Shown piece after piece: positions 11,992-23,317 of a stretch of 64,000 nt of DNA (position 1 is its first letter; each line of letters begins with the position of its first letter). This DNA is from Rhinopithecus roxellana. Lineage: Eukaryota; Chordata; Mammalia; Primates; Cercopithecidae. The stretch covers positions 25,080,114-25,144,113 of the forward strand of contig NC_044561.1 of assembly GCF_007565055.1 (NCBI RefSeq). The letters run 5' to 3'. The position numbers and the translations under genes were made by a program. The notes under the pieces are model-generated. The model searched no databases and had not been told where the DNA came from. It saw only the letters and a program-made list of their open reading frames with translations.

Positions 11992-12485
11992 TTGCATTTA
12001 ATACTCTCATAAACGTATCACCTATTGTAAAGTTTAAACGCTGTAAATGGAACCATCACAAATGAAACCATCCTATGTCGGGGAGTATCTGCAGGTTGTT
12101 TTGTTTATTGCTGTATTATATGCCATAATGTGAATATGCCACAATTTATGTATCAAGTGTAGTGCTGATGGACATTCGGTTTCCAGGTGTTGACTATGAT
12201 GGAGGAAGCTGTCATGAACATTCATATATAAGTCTTTCATGGACCCAAGCATTCATTTCCATTGAGTAGATACCTAGAAGTAGAATTGCCAGGTCACAGG
12301 TTAGGTGTCGAGATTCAGTTTTTATAGGTCCAACCAGTCTTCCAAAATGTTCGTGCCAATTTAAAAGCAGCTTTAGTTCCACATCCTTATCACCACTTGG
12401 TAATACCAGTCTCTAATTTTAGCCATTGCGGTAGATGTGGAGTAGTATGGTATTTTATAATCTATATAGTGTATAGTATACACAG

Positions 12486-12508
12486 AGAGAGAGAGAGACA
12501 GAGAGAGC
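12486..12508 (+). repeat. (GA)n tract
   Basis: Short GA-rich microsatellite at the tail end of the next Alu. Confidence 0.7.
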
Positions 12509-12784
12509 CAATAGGGTCTTGCTCTGTCACCTAGGATGGAGTGCACTGGCGCAATCATGATTCACTGCAGCCTCAACCTCCTGGGTTCAATTCACCCACC
12601 TCAGCCTCTGGGTACCTGGGACTACAGGCATGCACCACTATGCCTGGCTAACTTTTCAATTTTTTGCGAACACAGGGTCTCACCATACTGCTCAGACTGG
12701 TCTCAAACTTCTGGGCTCAAGAGATCCTCCCTCCTCGGCCTCCCAAAGTGTTGGGATTATAGGTGTGAGCCATTATGCCTGGCC
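12509..12784 (-). repeat. Alu element (J-like)
   Basis: Strongly diverged antisense Alu. Confidence 0.85.
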
Positions 12785-12810
12785 TTGAGTAGTATGGTAC
12801 CTCATTGTGC

Positions 12811-13128
12811 TTTGTTTGTTTGTTTGTTTTTTGTTTGTTTGTTTTGAGAGGGGTCTCATCACTCTGTTGCCCCAGGCTGGAGTGCAGTGGCGTGATCTCA
12901 GTTCACTATAACCTCCGCCTCCTGGGTTCAAGTGATTCTCCTGCCTCAGCCTCCCGAGTAGCTGGGACTACAGGCGCCCGCCACCACGCCCAGCTAATTT
13001 TTTGTATTTTAGTAGAGACAGGGTCTCACCATGTTAGCCAGGATGGTCTCGATCTCCTGACCTTGTGATCCACCTGCCTTGGCCTCCCAAAGTGCTGGGA
13101 TTACAGGCGTGAGCCACCGCGCCCGGCC
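12811..13128 (-). repeat. Alu element
   Basis: Antisense Alu with a TTTG-repeat tail. Confidence 0.92.
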
Positions 13129-13185
13129 TGTTTTTTTTTTTTTTTTTTTTTTAATGTAGCTTTTGTTGTTGTTGTTGTTTTTGTT

Positions 13186-13460
13186 TTTTTGAGACAGGGT
13201 CTGGCCCAGGTTAGAGTGCAGTGCGCAATATTGGCTTACTACAACTTCTGCCTCCCTGGTTCGAGTGATTCTCATGTCTCAGCCTCCCAAGTAGCTGAGA
13301 TTACAGGTGCATGCCACCATGCCTGGAGAATTTTTGTATGTTTAGTGGAGTTGGGGTTTCACCACGTTAGCCAGGCTGGTCTTGAACTCCTGGCCTCAAG
13401 TGAGCCGCCTGCCTCGGTCTCCCAAAGTGCAAGAATTACAGGGATGAGCCACTGCACCTG
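13186..13460 (-). repeat. Alu element
   Basis: Antisense Alu, truncated and diverged; preceded by a T-rich and (GTT)n tract from 13131. Confidence 0.88.
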
Positions 13461-13607
13461 TTTTTTTTTTTTTTTTTTTTTTTTTTTGTGAATAGAAACA
13501 GATTCTTGCCATGTTTTCCGGGCTGGTCATGAACTGGCCTCAAGCAATTCTCCTACCTCGGCATACCAAAGTGCTGGGATTACAGGCATAAGCCACTGCT
13601 CCTGACC
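13461..13607 (-). repeat. Alu fragment
   Basis: One antisense arm with a T-tail; directly abuts the previous element. Confidence 0.82.
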
Positions 13608-13683
13608 CTCACTGTATTTTTGTGTTTTCCCAATGACCAGTAAAGTTGAACTTTTTTTTCATGTGTTTATTGCTCATATGGAG

Positions 13684-13986
13684 ATTTTTTTTTTCTTTTT
13701 TTTTTTTGAGATGGAGTCTCTGTCGCCCAGGCTGGAGTGCAGTGGCACGATCTCCGCTCATGCAAGCTCCACCTCCCAGGTTCTCGCCATTCTCCTGCCT
13801 CAGCCTCCCAAGTAGCTGGGATTACAGGCACCCGCCATGACGCCTGGCTAATTTTTTTTGTATTTTTTAGTAGAGACGGGGTTTCACCGTGTTAGCCAGG
13901 ATGGTCTCGATCTCTTGACCTCGTGATCCGCCTGCCTCAGCCTCCCAAAGTGCTGGGGTTACAGATGTGAGCCACTGTGCCCGGCC
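13684..13986 (-). repeat. AluY-like element
   Basis: Full-length antisense Alu; CATATG-type flanks. Confidence 0.92.
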
Positions 13987-14131
13987 CATATGAAAATGTT
14001 TTTCTGTATATGTGTGTAAAGTGTCCATTTGAGTCTTTTGTGCTTAGGAGAAAACGAAAAACAAAACTGAATTGTCTTTTTTCTTATTGACTTATAGTTC
14101 TTTATATATTTTGAATAGAGTGCTTTGTAAA

Positions 14132-14225
14132 ATACATGCATGTATGTGTATGTATGTGTATATATACATGTGTGTATATATATGCGTGTGTATCTATGTC
14201 TGTGCATGTGTAAATATACATATTT
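14132..14225 (+). repeat. TG/TA-rich simple repeat
   Basis: Mixed GTAT, TATA and TGTG units. Confidence 0.8.
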
Positions 14226-14258
14226 TTAATCCCAGTCTTTGATTTGCTTACATCATTC

Positions 14259-14542
14259 TTTTTTTTTTTTTTTGAGATGGAGTCTCGCTCTGTCGCCCAG
14301 GCTGGAGTGCAGTGGCGCTATCTTGACTCACTGCAAGCTCCGCCTCCCGGGTTCACGCCATTCTCCTGCCTCAGCCTCCCGAGTAGCTGGGACTTCAGGT
14401 GCCTGCCACCGCGCCCGGCTAATTTTTTGTATTTTTAGTAGAGATGGGGTTTCACCGTGGTCTCGATCTCCTGACCTTGTGATCCTCCCGCCTCGGCCTC
14501 CCAAAGTGCTGGGATTACAGGCGTGAGCCACCGCGCCCGGCC
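14259..14542 (-). repeat. AluY element
   Basis: Flanked by exact GCTTACATCATTCTT copies (14244-14258 and 14543-14557). Has a small deletion near the A-linker side. Confidence 0.95.
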
Positions 14543-14690
14543 GCTTACATCATTCTTAATGGTGTCTTCTAATGAACAGAAATTTTACTTAAGATCAATC
14601 TATTACATGTTTTCCTCTAGAAACTTTATGAAAAATTTTCACTGAAAGATATTTGTGTAGGGGATGAAATGTTTACAGTGGCATTTTGGA

Positions 14691-15477
14691 AAGTTGATGC
14701 CTGCCCCAATGTGGACCAGGTCATAGGGGAGGCTGATAGATTCCTCCAGGCAGGAGAAGATGGTGGTCTGGACTGGGGGAGATCAGCCCTAGCGGGTAGA
14801 TGGAGGGAAGTGGGGGATGTGGAGAGAGATTCAGAGGCAGATTGAATAGGATTAGAGTGGGGCCTGATCTCTTAGAATCCTTTAGGGCACTTTCTATTTT
14901 AACAAATGCTAACTCATGAGTCCCTGGACCAGACCATCTTGCCAGGCTCATCTAGCCTTTCTCCCACACTGGGCAGGCCTGAGTGGCTGTTGGTTTTCAG
15001 ATGATACCTGCTGTGTGGTCCTGTTGGCCCATAACACAGGATTCCTGTAGCTGGGAGAACCTGCATTTATAGCATCCTGGGGCTAAAGCAATTTTTACAT
15101 TATGTAAATAAGTATATATTTTTATGTTATATAAATATGTGATATGAAAAATATAAAATATGAGTATATACATTTATATACATATACAGACATACATATA
15201 TACACACACACATATTGCATCATGAATCAGGAACTCCAAGTTTTAGTGGTAATTCTGACTGGCAAGTGTCCCACCTCTGGTTAGGAAAAACACTTCTCTC
15301 TCCTCTTTCCCATTGTCCTGCCCTAAAAAACGAGCAGTCTTGCCTTATTTTTGGATTTAGCATTTGTCATGGAGGTGCTGTGGTTTAATGATCCAGGAAG
15401 AAAACCACTTTGGAGTTTTTGCTCCTGGTAACCATTGGTAACCAGTGGGTAGGGGAAGCTGAGCATGTTCAGCTGTT
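14691..15477. other. Single-copy with AT-rich tract
   Basis: AT-rich TATA/ACAT repeats at about 15095-15215; no gene seen. Confidence 0.5.
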
Positions 15478-15710
15478 TTAGGTTAGGCTCCCCCAGAAGC
15501 AGGCCCAGAGACAAGGATGGGAACATGAATGGCTTTTTGGGGAGTTGACCCCAGCAGCACTGTTGGATGAGAGTGGAAAGTGAGATAGGGAAGGCAAGAA
15601 GCTATATACAGTGTGTTATCAAAACCACACACCTCAGGCTTCTTCCCCAGAGGAGGGAGGGAGTTGGGGTGTTGATACACCAACTTCCGTTAGTCTTTGG
15701 TGGAGGGCTG
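15478..15710. repeat. Unnamed old interspersed repeat, copy B
   Basis: Shares CCCCCAGAAGCAG with 7315-7650. Confidence 0.45.
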
Positions 15711-15951
15711 CTCTGGGGCATTAATTGGCTGCATTTCTGACCTGAGTTGCTTCCACAGCCAAAAACCAAGCCTTTAGCCAGAAAAACTGCACATGTCCTC
15801 AGGCCACCTTCTGCATCTAGAGGTGAATGCTGAGGGCACAGGGCTGGGCACCAATGGTGGCTGCTGAACCCTCCTTGAGAAACACTTAGATGCTGTGACA
15901 TTTGTATATTTGGAAAATCAGTCCATTGAACTTTGTGTTTTAACTTCATGG
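15711..15951. other. Single-copy stretch
   Basis: Nothing recognised. Confidence 0.5.
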
Positions 15952-16251
15952 CTTTTTTTTTTTTTTTTTTTTTTTTAAGACAGGGTCTCACTCTGTTACC
16001 CAGGCTGGAGTGCAGTGATGCAATCTCAGCTGGCTGCAACTGCCCCTTCCTGGGATCAAGCGATTCTCCAGCCTCAGCCTCCCAAGTAGTTGGGACTACA
16101 GGCACAAGCCACCAATGTCCAGCTAATTTTTGTAGAGATGGAGTTTTACCATGTTGCCCAGGCTGGTCTCGAACTCCTGAGTGCAAAGTGATCCACCCGC
16201 CTCGGCCTCTCAAAGTGCTGGGATTACAGGCATGAGCCACTGCCCCTGGCC
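15952..16251 (-). repeat. Alu element
   Basis: Antisense Alu, diverged, with a T-tail. Confidence 0.9.
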
Positions 16252-16329
16252 TCTTTGGCATTTGTTTTAAACTTTTTTTCCCCTCTTATTACAAACACAT
16301 TCATTTATCAGAAGGCAGCACAGCAAAGG

Positions 16330-16480
16330 AATCAAGAGAGTGGGCTTCATGGTCTTAGTGTCTCTGAGCCTCAATTTCCTCATCTGTAAAATGGGAGTAA
16401 AATACCACCTGCCTCCGAGGTTGCTGGGAGAAACCATTTTTTGTTTGTGAAGCATTTCATATAGAAACTGGCTACACATC
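16330..16480 (+). repeat. MIR SINE
   Basis: TGAGCCTCAATTTCCTCATC and TGTAAAATGGGAGTAAAATA. Confidence 0.85.
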
Positions 16481-16578
16481 CAAGCGCAAATACTTCTCGT
16501 TATCATTACATAAAACTTATAACTACACAAAAAAGATTAAAATAAGCCATAGCCTTATCTCCTTTCACTTGGAGGTAA

Positions 16579-16879
16579 TTTTTTTTTTTTTTTTTTTCGA
16601 GATGGAGTCTTGCTTGTTGCCCAGGCTGGAGTGCAGTGGCACAATCTCGGTTCACTGAAAGCTATGCCTCCCGGGTTCATGCCATTCTCCTGCCTCAGCC
16701 TCTGGAGTAGCTGGGACTACAGGCGCCCACCACCACGCCTGGCTAATTTTTTTGTATTTTTAGTAGAGATGGGGTTTCACCATGTTAGCCAGGATGGTCT
16801 TGATCTCTTGACCTCGTGATCCGCCTGCCGTGGCCTCCCAAAGTGCTGGGATTACAGGCATGAGTCACCACGCCCGGCC
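16579..16879 (-). repeat. AluY-like element
   Basis: Flanks CACTTGGAGGTAATTTTT and CACTTGGAGATAATTTTT form the target duplication. Confidence 0.93.
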
Positions 16880-16997
16880 ACTTGGAGATAATTTTTGTAA
16901 ACATTTTCACACGTGTTCCTCTAATACTTTCTCTCAATACCTATACATTCAAATTCATATGCCCATCCATGTGCATCTGTATCAAATGTAAAAGAAT

Positions 16998-17587
16998 TTT
17001 TTTTTTGAGCCCTGTCACCCAGGCTGGAGTGCAATGGTGAGATCTTGGCTCACTGCAGCCTCTGCCTCCTAGGTTCAAGCAATTCTAACTCAGCCTCCTG
17101 AGTAGCTGGGATTACAGGCATGTGCCACCACACACAGCTAATTTGTTGTATCTTTTTTTTTTTTCTTGAGATGGAGTCTCACTCTGTCACCCAGGCTGAA
17201 GTGCAGTGGCGCGATCTCGGCTCACTGCAAGCTCTGCCTCCTGGGTTCATGCCATTCTCCTGCCTAAGCCTCCCGAGGTAGCTGGGACTACAGGCGCCTG
17301 CCACCACGTCTGGCTAATTTTTTATATTGTTAGTAGAGACGGGGTTTCACTGTGTTAGCCAGGATGGTCTCCATCTCCTGACCTCGTGATCCACCTGCCT
17401 CAGCCTCCCAAAGTGCTGGGACTACAGGTGTGAGCCACGGTGCCTGCCCGGCCAATTTTTTGTATCTTTAGTAGAGACGGAGTTTCACCATGTTGGCCAG
17501 GGTGGTCTTGGACTTCTGACCTTGTGATCCGCCTGCCTTGGCCTCCCAAAGTGCTGGGATTACAGGCGTGAGCCACTGTGCCTGGCC
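16998..17587 (-). repeat. Outer Alu split by another Alu
   Basis: Left and right parts at 16998-17152 and 17451-17587 join as one antisense element across the inner insertion. Confidence 0.85.
17153..17450 (-). repeat. Inner Alu (nested)
   Basis: Full-length antisense Alu; AATTTGTTGTATC and AATTTTTTGTATC flank it. Confidence 0.9.
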
Positions 17588-17589
17588 GA

Positions 17590-17888
17590 TTTTTTTTTTT
17601 TTTTTTTTTTTTGAGACAGGGTTTCACTTTGTTGTTCAAGCTGTTGTGCAATGGTTTTATCGTAGCTCACTGCAGCCTCGAACTCCTGGGCTCCAGTGAT
17701 CCTCTGACCTGAGCCTTCTGAGTAGTTGGGTCTACAGGTGCACACCACCACGCCTGGCTACTTTTTGTAATTTTTGTAGAGATGGGGTCTCACTATGTTG
17801 CCCAAGCTGATCTTGAACTCCTGGCCTCAAGTGAGGCCTTGGCCTCCTGAAGTACTGGGATTACAGGTGTGAGCCACCATGCCCAACT
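17590..17888 (-). repeat. Alu element (J-like)
   Basis: Diverged antisense Alu. Confidence 0.88.
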
Positions 17889-17889
17889 G

Positions 17890-18240
17890 AAATGGGATCT
17901 TCATGTCCATATTGTACCTAAATGTTTTAAAATTTAACTTTTATTTATTTGGCTAGCTAATACATTGACAAGATTCAAAGTGAAAAGTTACCAAAGGATA
18001 GACAGTGAAACGTCTCTCTTCCATCCCTGTTCCTCCATCTGCCCATTTCCCTGCCCTTCAGGGAACAAATTTAAAACTTACTTTTAATTGTGTTTTATTT
18101 TTTCCCCTGAAACTCTTTGTAACTGCTTTTAGCTAAAAGTGTAGAAGATTTGATTGTACTAATTATACCTCATTAACTATCAATTGGTGAATCTTGAATG
18201 AATTCCTTGTAGGTGGCAAAGGTTATCTTAGAAATGGAAA
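17890..18240 (-). repeat. L1M-like fragment
   Basis: Antisense L1M 3'-end type sequence (GACAAGATTCAAAGTGAAAA, CTTCCATCCCTGTTCCTCC). Confidence 0.45.
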
Positions 18241-18244
18241 GGTT

Positions 18245-18514
18245 GGCTGGGTGCGGTGGCTCATGTCTGTAATCCCAGAACTTTGGGAAGCCAAGGCGGG
18301 TGGGTCACGAAATCAAGTGATCAAGACCATCCTGCCCAACATGGTGAAACCCCATCTCTACTAAAACTACAAAAATTAACTGGGCGTGGTGGGGCTGTAT
18401 TCCCAGCTACTCAGGAGGCTGAGGCAGCAGAATCGCTTGAATCCGGGAGGTGGAGGTTGCAGTGAGCCGAGATGGCGCCACTGCATTCCAGCCTGGGTGG
18501 CAGAGCGAGACTCC

Positions 18515-18549
<35 letters not shown>
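18245..18549 (+). repeat. Alu element
   Basis: Sense Alu with a long A-tail; flanks GAAATGGAAAGGTT and GAAATTGAAAGGTC. Confidence 0.93.
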
Positions 18550-18551
<2 letters not shown>

Positions 18552-18970
18552 GAAATTGAAAGGTCACTCCAAGGTGCTTTGGTATAATTCCAGCCCTGGA
18601 GATGGAGATTTTCCTAGTGCTTGTATGCTGGTTAATAAAGATGATGGATTTGGGGGTTGACGGGCAATGGTGGATCATGCAAACTTGTTGCAGTCCCCAG
18701 TGTAAATCACAAGTGTTCTGTGCCTGTAATAATAACTCATTTCATTCCTTGGCTCCTCCACTAAGCAGAACCCTTCATTAACCCAAGACCTCTACTTTAC
18801 CTGCCTCGTGGTAGTGTCCCCTGCATTTAAGGCAGAGGGACAAAGATGCCAAAATAAACTCTTCTCAGTGATGCCAAAGGTCATACATAGCTCCTTCCAG
18901 TGGGGGAGTAATTTGTGGTTAAATTAAATAAGGTTGGACCTGGGTCAGACCATCAGCCCTGTGTCTTCCT
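18550..18970. other. Single-copy stretch
   Basis: Nothing recognised. Confidence 0.5.
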
Positions 18971-18974
18971 GTGT

Positions 18975-19110
18975 TGAGAAGGCAGAGAATGAAGCTAGAA
19001 GATGTAAGTTTTGAGTGCCAGCTCTGCGTTTTCCTACCCAGGTGACTTCCTCTCTCTGAGCCTCAGTTTCCCATCTGTATAATGGGATTCTACAGTGCTC
19101 TCCAGGAGAA
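18975..19110 (+). repeat. MIR SINE
   Basis: Contains CTGAGCCTCAGTTTCCCATC. Confidence 0.8.
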
Positions 19111-19144
19111 CTTTGCGTGCTCTCCAACAGCATACCGAGGATCG

Positions 19145-19220
19145 TGTGCCTGTGGAGTGCTTGAAATGACACCTGTGCAACTGTGTGCCTGTGGAGTGCT
19201 TGAAATGACACCTGTGCAAC
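19145..19220 (+). repeat. 39-bp-period tandem duplication
   Basis: A 37-base block beginning TGTGCCTGTGGAGTGCTT is repeated exactly at 19145-19181 and 19184-19220. Confidence 0.93.
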
Positions 19221-19251
19221 TAGAGCACTGAATAGCCATTTTTATGTCTTT

Positions 19252-19546
19252 TTCTTTTTTTTTTTGAGATGCAGTCTTACTCTGTTGCCCAGGCTAGAGT
19301 GCAATGGCATGATCTCGGTTCACTGCAACCTCTACCTCCCAGGTTCAAGAGATTCTCCTGCCTCAGCCTGCCGAGTAGCTGGGATTACAGGCGCCTGCCA
19401 CCATGCCTGGCTAGTTTTTTTGTATTTTTAGTAGAGAGGGGATTTCACCATGTTGGCCAGGCTGGTCTCGAACTCCACCTCAGGTGAGCCACCCACCTCG
19501 ATTCCCAAAGTGTTGGGATTACAGACGTGAGCCACTGTACCCGGCC
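19252..19546 (-). repeat. Alu element
   Basis: Antisense Alu. Confidence 0.92.
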
Positions 19547-19811
19547 CTAATGTCATTTTAAATGAACCGATATTAAATTTTCGTAACTGCATGGGAAGTA
19601 CAATACCAGGACCTACCTCCCAGCATTTGATGTAGCAAAATGCTTAACAATTGGGAATGGGGGAATTAAGGTGTCTGCTGGCCCTGGGGGGCGACCCAGA
19701 CAAAGAACTTCATAGAGCTGTGGGCCCTGGGGTTTTTCAGGCAGCCATTCAGCTCAGTGCTGCCTCCTTCGGGAAGCCCTCCCCTTGTCTCCCCAGCCAA
19801 GTTAAGCTCTG

Positions 19812-20222
19812 TATGCGTTTCCTATTGTGCTGTAACAGATTCTCACAATTCAGTGGTTTAAGCAAATTTCTTACTTTACGGTTCTGACGATCAGCAAGAG
19901 TGTGTCCTTTCTGAGGTTCTTGGGGAGAATCCATTTCTTTGCCTTTTCTGTTTTCCAGAGGCTGCTTCATTCCTTGGCTTTCGGCCCCATATCCCTCTGT
20001 TTCTGTTCTCACATTCTCTGTCTTTGACTCTGACTTTCCTGCCTTTCTCTTGTAAGGACCCTTGTGATGACATTGGGCTCAGAGAATCCAGGATAATCTT
20101 CCTGTCTCAAGAGCCTTAATTTAATCACATCCGCAAAGTCCCTTTGGCTGTGGAAGGCAATATATCTGCAGGTTTTGGGGATTAGGACCCGGACATTTTT
20201 GAGAGGCATTATTCTGTCTACT
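19812..20222 (+). repeat. MLT1-like LTR (MaLR)
   Basis: Diverged LTR of the MaLR type: TTTCCTATTGTGCTGTAACA near the start, CTTGTAAGGACCCTTGTGAT in the middle and ATTATTCTGTCTAC at the end. Confidence 0.7.
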
Positions 20223-20419
20223 TCAAGCTCTTCTTCTGTGGGTTTCAGTCATGCCTCTGAGCCTCACACTGCTGTGGTCACCATCTGTGGCCATGCCTGC
20301 CTCCCGCACCAGACCATGCCTCAGGAACAAGGATGTTCTGCCCCCAAAATTTGCCAGAATACCTGCTCTAAGCTGGGTGGGACCTGTGCTACCCAGGAGT
20401 TACAAGGTCTGCTAGTGCT

Positions 20420-21038
20420 GGCCGGGCGCGGTGGCTCACGCCTATAATCCCAGCAGTTTGGGAGGCCAAGGTGGGCAGATCACAAAGTCAAGAGATTGAG
20501 ACCATCCTGGCTAACATGGCGAAACCCCCTCTCTACTAAAAATATAAAAATTAGCTGGGCATGGTGATGTGTGCCTGTAGTGCCAGCTACTCGGGAAGCT
20601 GAGAAAGGAGAATCGGCCGGGCGCGGTGGCTCAAGCCTGTAATCCCAGCACTTTGGGAGGCCGAGGCGGGCGGATCACAAGGTCAGGAGATCGAGACCAT
20701 CCTGGCTAACACGGTGAAACCCCGTCTCTACTAAAAAATACAAAAAAAACTAGCCGGGCGAGGTGGCGGGCGCCTGTAGTCCCAGCTACTCGGGAGGCTG
20801 AGGCAGGAGAATGGCGTGAACCCAGGAGGCGGAGCTTGCAGTGAGCTGAGATCTGGCCAGTGCACTCCAGCTTGGGTGACAGAGCGAGACTCCGTCTCAA
20901 AAAAAAAAAAAAAAAAAAAAAAGAGAAAGGAGAATCACTTGAACCCGGGAGGTGGAGGTCGCAGTGAGCCGAGATCACGCCATTGCACTCCAGCCTGGCG
21001 ACAGAGCGAGACGTGGTCTAAAAAAAAAAAAAAAAAAA
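20420..21038 (+). repeat. Outer Alu split by AluYR-like insertion
   Basis: Sense Alu in two parts, 20420-20614 and 20923-21038. Its own flanks are GGTCTGCTAGTG and GGTCGGCTAGTG. Confidence 0.93.
20615..20922 (+). repeat. AluYR-like element nested in an Alu
   Basis: GAGAAAGGAGAATC is duplicated exactly at 20601-20614 and 20923-20936. Carries GCTCAAGCCTG, ACTAGCCGGGCGAGGTGG and GAGATCTGGCC. Confidence 0.95.
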
Positions 21039-21051
21039 GGTCGGCTAGTGT

Positions 21052-21856
21052 TGAGGTAGGAGGCAGGACTTGATTCTGGAGGTGGGGCTCAGACTCTGGA
21101 CCACACTGAAGATTAGCTGAAACAGAGAAGAGGTGTCAGCCCCTCTCCATAAGACATGTCCACCTGTGCCATGTCAGTTTATCATTGCCATGGCAACACA
21201 CAAATGTTATATCCCCTTTCCATGGTAACCACCTGATGACCTGGAAGTTACTACCCCTTTTCTAGAAATTTCTGCATAATCTTCCCCTTGACTTGCATGT
21301 AATTAAACATGGGTATAAATATGACTGCAGGACTGCCTCTGAGCTGCCACACCGGGTGCACTGCCTATGGGGGAGCCCTGCTCTGCAAGGAGCAGTACCT
21401 CTGTTGCTGCTGTACACTGCCACTTCAAGAAAAGTTGCTGTCGACTGGGCATGGTGACTCACGTCTGTTATCCCAGCACTTTGGGAGGCCAAGGCAGGCG
21501 AATCGTTTGAGGTCAGGAGTTCGAGATCAGCCTCACCAACATGATGAAACCCCATCTCTACTAAAAATACAAAAATTAGCCGAGTGTAGTGACGGGTGCC
21601 CATAATCCCAGCTACTCAGGAGGCTGAGGCAGGAGAATCTGTTGAACCTGGGAGGTGGAGCTTGCAGTGAGCTGGGATCACGCCACTGCCCTCCAGCCTG
21701 AGAGACAGAGTGAGACTCTGTCTCAGAAAAAAAAAAAAAAGAAAGAAAAGAAAAGTTGCTGTCTAACACCATTGGCTCACCAGTTCTTCCTGGGCAAAGC
21801 CAAGAACCCTCCCAGGCCAAGCCCCAATTTTGGTGCTTGTCTGCCCTCCCTCATCA
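21052..21856 (+). repeat. Solo LTR of an endogenous retrovirus (family not named)
   Basis: Starts TGAGGTAGGAGG and ends near CATCA, and matches the antisense LTR at 29131-29932 over its length. Contains a promoter-like TATAAAT at about 21316 and a decayed AATAAA-type signal (CAAGAAAAGTTGCTG). Interrupted by an Alu. No internal viral genes adjoin it. Confidence 0.75.
21443..21746 (+). repeat. Alu element inside the LTR
   Basis: Sense Alu; AGAAAAGTTGCTGTC occurs on both sides. Confidence 0.93.
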
Positions 21857-21869
21857 GCTCACTACGTGG

Positions 21870-22050
21870 TTGACCTCTGTAAATCACTTTGCCTTTCCAA
21901 ACCTCAATTTACCACCCTGTAAAATGGGGTTAATAATAGTATCAACCCCAGGAGGGTCGTTGAGGGTATTAACAGACATGCATGTAGAGCCTTTGGCATG
22001 TCACCCAGCACTTAGGTAGCACTTAATAACACAGCAACTATTGATGCTTC
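21870..22050 (+). repeat. MIR SINE
   Basis: CCTGTAAAATGGGGTTAATA with the downstream MIR end. Confidence 0.8.
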
Positions 22051-22054
22051 AAGG

Positions 22055-22270
22055 ATAAATAGGGTGGGATTTAGATTGAGGCCACCTGAGTTCAAATCCT
22101 GCCTCCCCCACATGTGCCAGTTGCTAAACCTCCCTTGTTGTCCTCATCCATGAAATGGGCCTTGTCATGAAACCCAACCTCAGAGGGTGGGTTGAACAGG
22201 GAGATTCGTTTAATGTGCTGTCTGGCACAAAATCATTGTTAGTGATTTGTGGATGATAATGACTAATAAC
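22055..22270 (+). repeat. MIR SINE
   Basis: Second MIR in tandem (GGCCACCTGAGTTCAAATCC, TCATCCATGAAATGGGCC). Confidence 0.75.
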
Positions 22271-22348
22271 CAGAATTTCCCAGGGCCCAGCACTTACAGA
22301 TCTAAGGACAGTGGAGCCCAAAAAATTGCAATGGTTCGTTGAGTTCCC

Positions 22349-22608
22349 TTTTTTTTTTTTTTTTTTGAGACGGAGTCTTGCTCTGTCGCCCAGGCTGGAA
22401 TGCAGTGGCACGATCTCGGCTCACTGCAAGCTCCGCCTCCCGGGTTCACGCCATTCTTCTGCCTCAGCCGCCCGAGTAGCTTGGACTACAGGCGCCCACC
22501 ACCACGCCCGGCTAATTTTTTGTATTTTTAGTGGAGACGGGGTTTCACCGTGTTAGCCAGGATGGTCTCGATCTCCTGGGATTACAGGCATGAACCACCG
22601 CGCCCGGC
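22349..22608 (-). repeat. AluY with internal deletion
   Basis: Antisense; lacks about 40 bases between GATCTCCTG and GGATTACAGG. Flanks GAGTTCCCTTTT and GAGTTTCCTTTT. Confidence 0.92.
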
Positions 22609-23038
22609 TTGAGTTTCCTTTTTGTGGTTAGGGCAAGTGTGTCTCTTCAGCTACACAGAGGCCTAGAAATGGGTCTGTTGTCATGCCCTGAGGCTGGCAG
22701 TGCCAGGCCCTGATGCATTCATGGGGCCTTGGACTCAGGTGTGGGAGGAGGAGGAGCCAGTGGTTGCCTGAAGGGTGTGGGAGGCACAGAGATACTCCTG
22801 GGAAAACCAGGAGAGGACCTGTCAGCTGTCATTTTGTCACTTTGGGTTTACTGGTATAGATGGCATGGAAACGGGAATGTGGAGTGGAGAGGGCTGTGCC
22901 GCAGACAGAGATGGACCCGAGACTTCACAGCACCAAGACATGGGTTCAGTCTCAACCACCCTTTCAGGCTTTTCTTGCCTCCTCGCTTAAGGGGATGTTG
23001 TTTGGTGTTTATATTTCTTGGCACTCTCCCTTCCCCAC
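22609..23038. other. Single-copy stretch
   Basis: Nothing recognised. Confidence 0.5.
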
Positions 23039-23151
23039 TTTTTTTTTTTTTTTTGAGGCCAGGCTGGTTTTGAACTCCTGACCTCAGGTGATCCGCCCAC
23101 CTCAGCCTCCCAAAGTGCTGGGATTACAGGTGTGAGCCACCATGCCCGGCC
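23039..23151 (-). repeat. Alu fragment
   Basis: Antisense partial Alu with a T-tail. Confidence 0.85.
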
Positions 23152-23289
23152 TAATCTTTGTAGTTTTAGCAAAGATGGGGTTTCACCATGTTGACCGGGT
23201 TGGTCTTGAACCCCTAGACCTCAGGTGATCTGCCCGCTTCAGCCTCCCAAAGTGCTGGGATTATAGGTGTGAACCACTGTGCCTGGCCT
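23152..23289 (-). repeat. Alu fragment
   Basis: Antisense Alu arm; abuts the previous fragment. Confidence 0.82.
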
Positions 23290-23317
23290 GCCTGGTTTGT
23301 TGTTGTGGTTGTTATTT

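Larger units (their letters stand above)
10840..14690 (-). repeat. Antisense L1M relic broken up by about ten Alus
   Basis: Pieces at 10840-11200, 11990-12480, 13608-13683, 13987-14258 and 14543-14690 match the antisense order of an old L1 3' region, for example CATTTCCATTGAGTAGATAC, TTTTCATGTGTTTATTGCTC and TAGTTCTTTATATATTTTGA. Confidence 0.75.

Noticed and set aside
15602..16261. Minus-strand open frame of 219 codons
   Set aside because: Its N-terminal half is an Alu translation and the rest is intronic or old repeat.
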